A DNA stretch of 5,535 nucleotides from contig CAMKAQ010000075.1 of the NCBI GenBank assembly GCA_946410525.1, forward strand, positions 1-5,535. Reading direction: 5' to 3'. The position numbers were made by a program, and so were the translations under genes. This document shows positions 1 to 5,535 of this stretch, piece by piece. Position 1 is the first letter of the stretch. Every line of letters begins with the position of its first letter. The notes below the pieces were generated by a model that had not been told where the DNA came from, made no database searches, and saw nothing but the letters and a program-made list of their open reading frames with translations. Source of the stretch: an uncultured Caryophanales bacterium. GTDB lineage: Bacteria > Bacillota_I > Bacilli_A > RFN20 > CAG-826.

Positions 1-717
1 ATCCTTAAGAATCTCTCATACGCATATAAAGGTGAGTCTTTAGCGGTCAATGACCTTTCTTTGGATATCAAAGATGGGACGATGCTAGGGTTACTAGGTC
101 CTTCAGGATGTGGCAAGACCACCCTCCTTAACCTCATCAGCGGTCTTTTAACCCCTGATTCAGGTGAGGTTTATTTCGGAAGCGAGAACGTTACCTCCCT
201 TCCTCCAGAGAAAAGAGGGATTGGCTATGTTTTCCAAAACCACGCTCTCTACCCTCATATGAGTGTCTATGACAACATCAAATACCCTCTCCTCGCTCTC
301 AAAGACAAAACCCTTACTGAGGAAGAGATGGACAAGAGAATTAAAGAGATTGCCTCCCTTGTTCAAATCGATTCTCTCCTAAAGAAGAAACCTAATGAGC
401 TTTCTGGTGGCGAGATGCAAAGAGTGGCCATCGCCCGTGCTCTCGTGAAGAAACCTCACATCCTTCTTCTTGATGAGCCTCTTTCATCTTTAGATGCCTA
501 TTTAAGGAAGCAAACCGCCAAAGAGATCAGGAGGATCCAGCAAGAGACCAAGATCACGACCATCTTCGTGACCCATGACCAAAGGGAAGCCATGAGCATT
601 TCCGATGAGGTCGCCATCATGAATAAAGGCGCTCTCATTCAGAAAGGAAAACCAGAAGAGGTCATGGAAAAGCCCTCCTCTGACTTTGTCAGGGAGTTTC
701 TTCTCGTCGATAATTAA
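1..717 (+). CDS. ABC transporter ATP-binding protein, MalK/UgpC-like, 5'-truncated by window
   Basis: Energises a membrane importer by binding and hydrolysing ATP on the cytoplasmic side. The frame is open from base 1, so the true start lies just upstream; 238 residues are visible. Seen in order: a likely A-loop tyrosine in YAYKG near base 25, Walker A GPSGCGKTT (97-123), Q-loop Gln in FQN (235-237), signature LSGGEMQ (400-420), Walker B ILLLDEP (460-480), D-loop SSLD (484-495), and H-loop His of VTHDQ (574-576). The ALYPHMSVYDNI stretch after the Q-loop is typical of the sugar/glycerol-phosphate/polyamine/iron importer ATPases. All catalytic residues are intact. MalK-type proteins usually run to about 360 residues with a C-terminal TOBE/OB regulatory domain; this one stops about 15 residues after the PEEV motif, and only 47 bases separate it from the tRNA, so no such domain follows. 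Its permease partners must lie upstream. The substrate cannot be assigned. The ATPase assignment is certain; the subfamily is probable. Confidence 0.93.
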   Translation: MLKNLSYAYKGESLAVNDLSLDIKDGTMLGLLGPSGCGKTTLLNLISGLLTPDSGEVYFGSENVTSLPPEKRGIGYVFQNHALYPHMSVYDNIKYPLLALKDKTLTEEEMDKRIKEIASLVQIDSLLKKKPNELSGGEMQRVAIARALVKKPHILLLDEPLSSLDAYLRKQTAKEIRRIQQETKITTIFVTHDQREAMSISDEVAIMNKGALIQKGKPEEVMEKPSSDFVREFLLVDN

Positions 718-725
718 TGTTGTTC

Positions 726-754
726 TTGAACGATTTGGCCTATTGATATATCAT
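726..754 (+). promoter_or_regulatory. sigma-A-type promoter of tRNA-Lys
   Basis: TTGAAC (726-731) resembles the -35 box and TATCAT (749-754) the -10 box (5 of 6 consensus positions), with a 17-base spacer. Transcription would begin near 761, only a few bases before the mature tRNA 5' end at 765, as is common for single tRNA genes. No intrinsic terminator is visible between the ABC gene and this promoter, so readthrough from upstream is also possible. Confidence 0.6.
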
Positions 755-764
755 TATTCGCGCT

Positions 765-840
<76 letters not shown>

Positions 841-852
841 AAACGAAAGAAT

Positions 853-884
853 GCCTGTCTGCAGTTGCGGCAGGCTTTTTCTTT
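853..884 (+). terminator. intrinsic terminator of tRNA-Lys
   Basis: The arms GCCTGTC (853-859) and GGCAGGC (869-875) pair, with a bulged T and a further GC/GC pairing around loop AGTT, followed by TTTTTCTTT. It lies 12 bases past the CCA end of the tRNA. Confidence 0.85.
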
Positions 885-991
885 AGAAAACTGTCCAAAT
901 AGGGTAGGGGGACCCTTTCTCATATATTCGGTTTTTTCGCACGTACGCGTGTATCGCGTTATTTTGCTACAAAATGTAAAATTTCGGGTTT

Positions 992-1018
992 ATTGAATAA
1001 CCTTTAAGGTTAGTCAAT
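992..1018. repeat. 27-bp near-perfect palindrome, possible operator
   Basis: The left half reads ATTGA-A-TAACCTT and the right half AAGGTTA-G-TCAAT around a central T at 1005. Twelve of thirteen position pairs are complementary, the only break being A997/G1013. No T-tract follows, so it is not a standard terminator. It lies about 170 bases upstream of the lipoprotein start and above the candidate promoters, which suits a dimeric regulator site, but the regulator is unknown. Confidence 0.6.
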
Positions 1019-1060
1019 CTTAAAAAATGTCAATTCAAGCAAATTAATTGTCTAACCATA

Positions 1061-1089
1061 TTGAAAATACTTCGGAAAGGCTTTAACAT
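1061..1089 (+). promoter_or_regulatory. candidate promoter for the 642-aa lipoprotein
   Basis: TTGAAA (1061-1066, 5 of 6 to consensus) is followed after 17 bases by TAACAT (1084-1089, 4 of 6). An alternative of similar weakness is GTTACA (1108-1113) with TATACC (1131-1136), also spaced 17; it would give a shorter leader of about 40 bases. Sequence alone does not decide between them. Confidence 0.35.
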
Positions 1090-1168
1090 TAATCAGGCAT
1101 AATTCTGGTTACATATAGACTGGACCTTTTTATACCTGTTTTGCAAACTAGATTGAATTCTAATTATT

Positions 1169-1176
1169 GAAAGGAG
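1169..1176 (+). promoter_or_regulatory. strong ribosome binding site of the 642-aa lipoprotein
   Basis: GAAAGGAG ends nine bases before the ATG at 1186 and fixes the start codon. Confidence 0.85.
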
Positions 1177-1185
1177 CATTAATCT

Positions 1186-3114
1186 ATGAAGCATTCAAAA
1201 TTCTTAGGCGTATTGGCTGCAACCTTATGCTTGGGGTTAGGAGGATTAGCTTCCTGCACTCCACCTGAAGACCAACCAGCCGGTACTTCCGAGAAGCACG
1301 TTCACTCCGCTGCCGAAGGCGCTGAGTGGAAAAATGACGACAACAATCACTGGCACGAATGTGCTGCCGGCGATGGCGGAATTGTCGACAAGGCCAAACA
1401 CACCTTTGACGAAACCAAAGCCAAGACCATTACTGAAGCAACCTGCACCGAAGCCGGTTCTGAAGAAGTGACTTGCACCGTTTGCGGTAAGACAGTCACC
1501 CGTACCGTCAAGGCTAAGGGCCACACCTATGAGAAAGAGAATGGCGAAGACAAGGTCACCTGGACCAAACAAGCCACCTGTGAAGAAGGCGGCGAAGGCA
1601 CCAAAGAGTGCACCGTCTGCCACACCAAGACCCCTGTTACCAGCGATCCAAAAGGCCACACCTATGAGAAGGTCAAAGACGAAACTGGCGCAGACACCAC
1701 CGAAGACAAGGTTATCTGGCTCAAAGAAGCCACCTGTGTCGATAGCGGACTTGGCTACAAAGTTTGCACCGAGTGCAACAAGGCCGAAGAAGTCATCGCT
1801 GATCCTCTTGGCCACGAATTCATCACCACTGATACCGCTGAGCCAGAAGAAGGCAAAGCTACCGTCAGAACTTACACCTGTAAGAATGGCTGTGGCAAGT
1901 CCTATTTAGGCTTCAAAGCCACCGAAGTTAGCACCTCTTGCAAATCTGGCTTAGTCGAAGAAACCGACTCCGCCACTGGCGAAAAGGGCTACAGATTCTG
2001 GGGCCGTCCAATCGGCAACGCCGTCGCTCTTGACGACAGCGGCACCGCTGACAGAGACAACCACGATCCTATCTTCGATAGAACCGTTCAAGGCGACTTA
2101 TTCGAATACGTCTTCGATTTAAGTGAAGAACAGGCTGCTAAATTGTCTGATGTCAGACTCTTCTGCAACGCCAAAGCTGCCGACTACTTAAGCGGCAAAG
2201 ACTTCTGGGCCTGCGATCCAAACGGCGAAGAATGGACTCCTGGCTTCTATATCGACGAAGCTCCAGAGCACTTAAATGAAGATGGCACTGGCAAACGTAT
2301 CGATGACTACAGATACATCCTTTACGTCGATGATCAGGTTGTTTCCTTCGATCCAACCATGTCCGCTCCAGTCACTGGCGCCCAGACCAACCAGCCAAGA
2401 AAAGACTACATGATGCCATATGCCTTCCACTTACACGCTGGCACCAACAAGATCAGCTTACGTATGGCTGGTGGCTACAGATCAACCTTCTTCTCCTTCA
2501 CCTTCAGAACTGTTGAAGAAGAGGAGCAGGGTGTTGTCTTACAGGCTCACCACTGGGGAGCTGACACCGCTATCGCTGCCGATACCACCAAAGGTACCGT
2601 CGCTGCCAAGAAAGCTACTGATTCCAGCACCAACGAAGTTAAGTACGAAATCAAACTTAGCGACTCCATGATGGCCGCAGATTCTTCCAACAAGAATGAT
2701 CCAGCCGGCTACGTCAAGCTCAATGGCAACGGCCAGAGCCTCAGCTTCAAGTTCGAAACCGATGCCGCTCTCACTGGTAAGATCTACCAGCGTGGCGTTA
2801 TGGATGGATGGAGCTCCAACAAGGGCAAACACCTCTTCTCCTCCAACGGTCAGGCTTCCGGCTCCGACAACTTAGAACTCAAAGTCAACAGCACTGCTAT
2901 TGACCTCTCCTCCTACAAGGCCAAGAAGTTCGAAGATGTCATGGTTGAAGGCACTGCCACTGGTCTCTCTGCCAACACTCTCGTCGAGTGTGGCACTGTC
3001 AGCCTCGTTGCCGGCGTCAACGAAGTCAGCTACAAGAGATTAGGAAGCTACAACTTAGCTCTTACCGATATCGTCTTCATCGGAACTCCTGCTGCTGCTA
3101 CCACTGCCGCCTAA
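1186..3114 (+). CDS. surface lipoprotein with Cys/His repeats and putative carbohydrate-binding-like domains
   Basis: A 642-residue secreted, lipid-anchored protein; no catalytic motif recognised. Residues 1-24 form a lipoprotein signal: basic start, hydrophobic core, lipobox LASC with Cys24 as lipidation site. Residues 38-74 hold a His-rich module (HVH, then HWHEC at 55-59, KHTF at 71-74). Residues 84-210 carry three copies of a TC-x(9)-C-x-x-C ... GH[TE][YF] repeat (Cys 87/97/100, 132/142/145, 184/194/197; GH at 112, 157, 209), with a degenerate fourth near 232-236. Such repeats recur in surface proteins of gut Bacillota and may bind zinc (inference). Two beta-rich regions follow, about 265-445 and 450-634; each ends in an AG-x-N-[KE]-[IV]-S strand resembling the close of CBM6/CBM35-like sandwiches (tentative). 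The tail is Ala/Thr-rich, with no LPXTG. Mature-region glycines are mostly GGC, with tandem TAA TAG stops and a strong terminator, consistent with high expression. Probably monocistronic. Lipoprotein call is firm; ligand unknown. Confidence 0.9.
   Translation: MKHSKFLGVLAATLCLGLGGLASCTPPEDQPAGTSEKHVHSAAEGAEWKNDDNNHWHECAAGDGGIVDKAKHTFDETKAKTITEATCTEAGSEEVTCTVCGKTVTRTVKAKGHTYEKENGEDKVTWTKQATCEEGGEGTKECTVCHTKTPVTSDPKGHTYEKVKDETGADTTEDKVIWLKEATCVDSGLGYKVCTECNKAEEVIADPLGHEFITTDTAEPEEGKATVRTYTCKNGCGKSYLGFKATEVSTSCKSGLVEETDSATGEKGYRFWGRPIGNAVALDDSGTADRDNHDPIFDRTVQGDLFEYVFDLSEEQAAKLSDVRLFCNAKAADYLSGKDFWACDPNGEEWTPGFYIDEAPEHLNEDGTGKRIDDYRYILYVDDQVVSFDPTMSAPVTGAQTNQPRKDYMMPYAFHLHAGTNKISLRMAGGYRSTFFSFTFRTVEEEEQGVVLQAHHWGADTAIAADTTKGTVAAKKATDSSTNEVKYEIKLSDSMMAADSSNKNDPAGYVKLNGNGQSLSFKFETDAALTGKIYQRGVMDGWSSNKGKHLFSSNGQASGSDNLELKVNSTAIDLSSYKAKKFEDVMVEGTATGLSANTLVECGTVSLVAGVNEVSYKRLGSYNLALTDIVFIGTPAAATTAA
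1435..1815 (+). repeat. three tandem Cys/His (CxxC...GH) protein repeats
   Basis: Encodes residues 84-210 of the lipoprotein as three units of about 45 residues, including spacers. The duplication is still visible in DNA: GGCCACACCTATGAGAA occurs identically at 1519-1535 and 1654-1670, 135 bases apart, and GAAGACAAGGT recurs after it in both units. The third unit has diverged more, ending GHEF rather than GHTY. Confidence 0.85.
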
Positions 3115-3136
3115 TAGTTCTCAAGTAACTAGAATT

Positions 3137-3167
3137 AACGGGTCCCGTAAAACGGACCCGTTTTTTT
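3137..3167 (+). terminator. intrinsic terminator of the 642-aa lipoprotein gene
   Basis: AACGGGTCC (3137-3145) pairs perfectly with GGACCCGTT (3154-3162) around an eight-base loop, and a run of seven T follows from 3161. It starts 22 bases past the stop codon. Confidence 0.93.
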
Positions 3168-3180
3168 GTGCCTCCATTCT

Positions 3181-3214
3181 TCTTTCTAGAAAGAGGAATA
3201 TTCGATAGAATATT
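3181..3214 (+). promoter_or_regulatory. two adjacent palindromes overlapping a candidate -10 box
   Basis: TCTTTCTAGAAAGA (3181-3194) is a perfect 14-base palindrome. Two bases later AATATTC (3197-3203) pairs with GAATATT (3208-3214) around GATA. A -10-like TAGAAT (3206-3211, 5 of 6 to consensus) lies inside the second, with no convincing -35 box. If that -10 is used, transcription would begin near the ATG at 3218. The only purine-rich SD-like string, AGAGGA (3192-3197), is about 20 bases from the ATG, with the second palindrome in between. Operator, promoter or mRNA hairpin are all possible. Confidence 0.4.
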
Positions 3215-3217
3215 TTT

Positions 3218-3751
3218 ATGGCTGGAGTAGATGAATTCTCAAATAGTGAGATCAACCCTTCTTGCAAAGAAGAGATGAATAAAGACGTCCAGAAACTCGA
3301 ATGGGCGAAGATTCATCTTTTTGGAGCGTATTCGAAAGCCGATTACACCAAAGTCGTCCATAGAATCGGTCTTGTTCTTCTTGGAGGAACCGGCATCGCC
3401 ATCTTAACAAGCGCAGCCGCCATTTCGATGATGAACAAGATGGATGCGGTTAAGCCTACCTTTACCGGTGTCTACGATGGAAAAGTCGCAAAAGTAGAAG
3501 GAAACATCATCCATTATGACTTCGATGTCGAATACAAAGTGGACACGACCATCTATGTCGAACTGAGCCAGAAAAACAAAAAGGTCGCACAAGAGGAATA
3601 CCTTCTCGTTTATGAGGAAGAAAAAGAAAACCATTATGAAATAGTAGGGGATTTCACTCTCGGAGGCGGCCACTATGATTTACGGATTTACGCCGACTAC
3701 ACATATGGGAAAACCCTTATGATCACCTATAGCGGATACATGGAGGAATAA
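3218..3751 (+). CDS. single-pass membrane protein of unknown function, upstream partner of MscS channel
   Basis: I do not recognise this 177-residue protein. Residues 1-49 are polar and probably cytoplasmic; about 50-71 (IGLVLLGGTGIAILTSAAAI region) form one transmembrane helix; about 76-177 look like an extracellular beta-rich domain with alternating hydrophobics, many Tyr and Asp, and acidic stretch EEEKE. There is no lipobox and no cleavage site. ATG at 3218 is chosen because it keeps the whole open frame after the preceding terminator, but its SD is poorly placed; the ATG at 3275 would remove 19 polar residues and keep the helix, with AGAAGAG too close to serve well. The stop is three bases from the MscS start and the MscS ribosome binding site lies inside the last codons, so the two are almost certainly cotranscribed. 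A role in the channel's folding, anchoring or sensing is inference only. Confidence 0.8.
   Translation: MAGVDEFSNSEINPSCKEEMNKDVQKLEWAKIHLFGAYSKADYTKVVHRIGLVLLGGTGIAILTSAAAISMMNKMDAVKPTFTGVYDGKVAKVEGNIIHYDFDVEYKVDTTIYVELSQKNKKVAQEEYLLVYEEEKENHYEIVGDFTLGGGHYDLRIYADYTYGKTLMITYSGYMEE
3742..3748 (+). promoter_or_regulatory. ribosome binding site of the MscS gene inside the upstream ORF
   Basis: GGAGGAA sits in the last codons of the 177-aa gene (Met-Glu-Glu), six bases before the ATG at 3755. It fixes that start and indicates translational coupling. Confidence 0.85.
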
Positions 3752-3754
3752 GCA

Positions 3755-4822
3755 ATGGCAGAAACAAAGAAACAGGTTTCAAAACCAAAGAAGAAAATGG
3801 ACAAAGAATATCGCGATGAGCTCGCGAAGATCTTTTTGCGCACCGAAAAACGCACACCAAGGAACCTTGTCCCAAGGTGGAAGGATCTAACCGTCCAGAA
3901 GAAGATCTCGGTCGTATTATCTTGGGTTCTCTTCTTCGGCGCGGTCGCGATGATCGTCCTCGTCAACTTAGCCCACACATCATGGCCAACCTCTTGGCTT
4001 AGCTATGTCGACAAGATCGGTGAGAATGGATATGAGCAGGGCGGAGAAGCTTGGTTCAAAGTCATCCAATGCCTCTACATGTTCTTCTTCATCTATGGCA
4101 TCAGCAAACTTGTGAGAACCATCCTCTCTCTTGTCTTCATGAAGGCAAATAACAAAACAGTCACTATCGTGAGGTTCATCAACAGCACAATCAGGTATTT
4201 GGCTGCCTTCGTCGTCTTATTCGCTATATTAGCCGTTCTAGGCGTCGATATGACCACGATTCTTGCTTCGGCTGGCATCCTTGCCCTTGTCATCGGCCTT
4301 GGCGCCCAAACCCTCATCGCCGATATCATCGCCGGACTCTCCATCGTCTTTGAAGAGCAGTTCGATGTCGGTGATATCATCGTTGTCGATGGTTTTAGGG
4401 GAGTCGTCTATGAGATTGGCCTTGCTACCACAAAGGTCGTCGATTTCTCTGGCAATCTCAAATCCATCAGAAACAGCGGAATCAGCACCGTTATCAACCA
4501 GTCCCATGACCTTAGCAACGCGATTTCCTATTGCAGCGTCGATTACAATAGCGACCTCGCCTATGTGAGGAAGGTCGTTGAGGAAGAGCTTCTCAAAGAA
4601 TTCAAGAACGCTATCCCTGCCATCATTGGCGAACCTAAATACTTAGGCGTCAGCGAGCTTGAGGACAGCGGCATCCAGCTTATGTTCCTCGCTAAGTGCA
4701 ACGAGGAAGATAGATTCTCCACCCAAAGAGCGATGAACGAGATAGCGATCACCGTCTTAACCAAGAACGGAATCGAAATCCCATTCCCACAGGTTGTTGT
4801 TTCCCAAAGAAAGAGCAAATAA
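3755..4822 (+). CDS. MscS-family small-conductance mechanosensitive channel
   Basis: An osmotic safety valve: members open under membrane tension and release solutes on hypo-osmotic shock, working as heptamers. The protein has 355 residues, longer than the 286-residue E. coli MscS because of a Lys-rich cytoplasmic N-terminus (1-50) and an outside loop (73-100). Predicted helices: about 51-72, 101-126, 145-163, then the Gly/Ala-patterned pore helix 168-199 (ASAGILALVIGLGAQ...). The beta domain begins at the family motif FDVGDII (203-209), and the C-terminal alpha/beta domain ends with the typical GIEIPFPQ (339-346). One oddity is IRNSGI at 238-243, where the family usually has IPN: Pro replaced by Arg239. 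It is the second gene of a two-gene operon and is followed by a terminator. The family is clear; specific conductance or ligand is unknown, and I leave the symbol empty because MscS paralogues (e.g. YkuT/MscS types) are not separable here. Confidence 0.95.
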   Translation: MAETKKQVSKPKKKMDKEYRDELAKIFLRTEKRTPRNLVPRWKDLTVQKKISVVLSWVLFFGAVAMIVLVNLAHTSWPTSWLSYVDKIGENGYEQGGEAWFKVIQCLYMFFFIYGISKLVRTILSLVFMKANNKTVTIVRFINSTIRYLAAFVVLFAILAVLGVDMTTILASAGILALVIGLGAQTLIADIIAGLSIVFEEQFDVGDIIVVDGFRGVVYEIGLATTKVVDFSGNLKSIRNSGISTVINQSHDLSNAISYCSVDYNSDLAYVRKVVEEELLKEFKNAIPAIIGEPKYLGVSELEDSGIQLMFLAKCNEEDRFSTQRAMNEIAITVLTKNGIEIPFPQVVVSQRKSK

Positions 4823-4825
4823 GAG

Positions 4826-4855
4826 AAGGCCACCCTAGAGGTGGCTTTTTCTTTT
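4826..4855 (+). terminator. intrinsic terminator of the 177-aa/MscS operon
   Basis: GCCACC (4829-4834) pairs with GGTGGC (4840-4845) around CTAGA, extendable by AAG/TTT, and TTTTTCTTTTCTTT follows. It starts four bases past the MscS stop. Confidence 0.93.
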
Positions 4856-4883
4856 CTTTGCGCGTAAACTGAGTTTGTTAACC

Positions 4884-5535
4884 ATGAAAAAGAAAAACGC
4901 TTTGTTGTGCCTTTCCTTTCTAGGTTTAATGCTAGGAGGCTGCCGTAACGATCCTTCTATCTCAAGCGAAGGAAGCTTTTTCTCGTCCTCAAGCGAATCC
5001 TCTTCCAAAAGTGAGGAATCCTCTTCCTTTGTTCCTTCCCTCACAAGCGTGCGTCTAACTTATACGATCTTTTGGAAGAATGGTGAGGTCACTCTTGAGA
5101 CGGACGAGGTTTACGCGGATGAAGCAGGGAAACCATCTTACGATGGGACAAACCCAACAAGAGAGGCGGACGCTCAGTATGATTACACCTTCGATGGCTG
5201 GACTATTGAAGGCAGCGAAACCGTTTATTCTGAGGCTGATTTGCCTGCGATATCAGGAGATACCACCTATATTGCCCATTATTCAACCGAAGTAAGGAAA
5301 TATAACCTCACTTGGAAAGTAGGGGACACCATTCTCGAAACGGATGCCGACGTCCCATATGGAACGCATCCTTCTTTTGAAGCGGATGATAACCCAGATG
5401 ACGATTTCGATTATTTCGATGATTATGAGACCGATGAGCATACCTATACCTTCGATGGTTGGCAGATTAACGGAGAAGGAGAAGCCTATCCAGAAGAGGA
5501 TCTTCCTATTGTTTCCGGGAACACAACGTATGTCG
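4884..5535 (+). CDS. surface lipoprotein with InlB-B/Flg_new-like repeats, 3'-truncated by window
   Basis: The frame is open for 217 codons to the window end. Residues 1-20 form a lipoprotein signal: MKKKN, a hydrophobic core, and lipobox LGGC with Cys20. Residues 25-48 are a Ser/Glu-rich tether. Two repeats follow, from about 59 and 140, with the pattern Y-x-[IL]-x-W-K ... LETD ... [HY]-x-YTFDGW ... LP-[AI]-[IV]-SG-[DN]-TTY. This matches the Listeria-Bacteroides repeat family known in InlB-like surface proteins of gut Bacillota, usually adhesive or structural stalk units. Repeat 2 has an acidic insertion (about 166-185, rich in Asp) where the family normally has a short Pro/Thr segment. No Shine-Dalgarno is visible before the ATG at 4884; the next in-frame ATG (4929) would destroy the signal peptide, so 4884 is preferred. 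The unseen C-terminus may hold more repeats or a functional domain. Lipoprotein and repeat calls are good; function unknown. Confidence 0.85.
   Translation, partial: MKKKNALLCLSFLGLMLGGCRNDPSISSEGSFFSSSSESSSKSEESSSFVPSLTSVRLTYTIFWKNGEVTLETDEVYADEAGKPSYDGTNPTREADAQYDYTFDGWTIEGSETVYSEADLPAISGDTTYIAHYSTEVRKYNLTWKVGDTILETDADVPYGTHPSFEADDNPDDDFDYFDDYETDEHTYTFDGWQINGEGEAYPEEDLPIVSGNTTYV
5058..5535 (+). repeat. two InlB-B/Flg_new-like protein repeats, second cut by window end
   Basis: Encodes residues 59-133 and 140-217 of the partial lipoprotein. The units align at WK, LETD, YTFDGW and SG-[DN]-TTY. DNA similarity remains locally (ACCTTCGATGG in both), showing an old duplication. The series probably continues beyond the window. 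Confidence 0.75.

Larger units (their letters stand above)
885..1185 (+). other. AT-rich gene-free leader upstream of the 642-aa lipoprotein
   Basis: No open frame with a ribosome binding site is seen on either strand. It holds a short hairpin AGGGT/ACCCT (901-916), a GC-rich knot whose arms ACGCG (945-949) and CGCGT (955-959) pair around TGTAT and precede TTATTTT, a 27-base imperfect palindrome (992-1018), candidate promoters, and four copies of ATTGAA (992, 1060, 1152, 1166). I recognise no known riboswitch or T-box pattern. The base composition contrasts with the GC-richer gene that follows. Confidence 0.6.

Noticed and set aside
885..1185. Riboswitch or T-box in the lipoprotein leader
   Set aside because: I find no T-box bulge motif, no recognisable aptamer core, and no terminator/antiterminator pair next to the start codon.
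1246..1815. 189-codon open frame on the minus strand, and a 126-codon frame on the plus strand (1529-1909), overlapping the lipoprotein
   Set aside because: Both lie wholly within the repeat-rich coding region of a gene with strong start, signal peptide and terminator; their proteins are low-complexity with no domain and no ribosome binding site. They are compositional shadows.
1435..1815. CRISPR-like or non-coding tandem repeat
   Set aside because: The repeat is in frame, imperfect, and conserved at the protein level (Cys, Gly-His); spacers are coding and not of equal length.
4835..5044. 69-codon minus-strand frame over the terminator and the start of the last lipoprotein
   Set aside because: It is antisense to the Ser-rich tether, low in complexity, and runs through the MscS terminator; no promoter or ribosome binding site seen.
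5080..5295. 71-codon plus-strand frame
   Set aside because: It is out of frame within the InlB-like repeat gene, whose repeat structure and signal peptide are clear.

Overview
The window looks like a chromosomal piece of a low-to-moderate-GC Bacillota genome, most likely an uncultured gut or rumen Bacilli/Mollicutes-related lineage. This is inferred from AT-rich intergenic DNA, intrinsic terminators with T-tracts, Shine-Dalgarno-type starts, tRNA with encoded CCA, lipoprotein signals typical of Gram-positives, and surface repeats common in gut Bacillota. All complete genes stop at TAA and tryptophan is read from TGG with no in-frame TGA, so the Mycoplasma code (TGA=Trp) is not indicated. The species cannot be named from the sequence.

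Layout, all on the + strand. (1) 1-717: the 3' part of a MalK/UgpC-like ABC transporter ATPase that ends right after the nucleotide-binding domain. (2) 726-884: a compact tRNA-Lys(CUU) transcription unit with its own promoter and terminator. (3) 885-1185: an AT-rich, gene-free leader with a striking 27-bp near-perfect palindrome. (4) 1186-3167: a monocistronic unit for a 642-residue surface lipoprotein with Cys/His repeats followed by two putative carbohydrate-binding-like beta domains. (5) 3181-4855: two tandem palindromes, then a two-gene operon of an unrecognised single-pass membrane protein (177 aa) and an MscS-family mechanosensitive channel (355 aa), closed by a terminator. (6) 4884-5535: the 5' part of another lipoprotein, with a Ser-rich tether and InlB-B/Listeria-Bacteroides-type (Flg_new-like) repeats; it runs off the window.

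Together the genes concern the cell envelope: solute uptake, osmotic safety valve, and two tethered surface proteins. I see no defence system, CRISPR array, insertion sequence or toxin-antitoxin pair. The least explained items are the 177-aa partner of the MscS channel, the palindromes at 992-1018 and 3181-3214, and the two transcription units (3218 and 4884) whose starts lack a well-placed Shine-Dalgarno.
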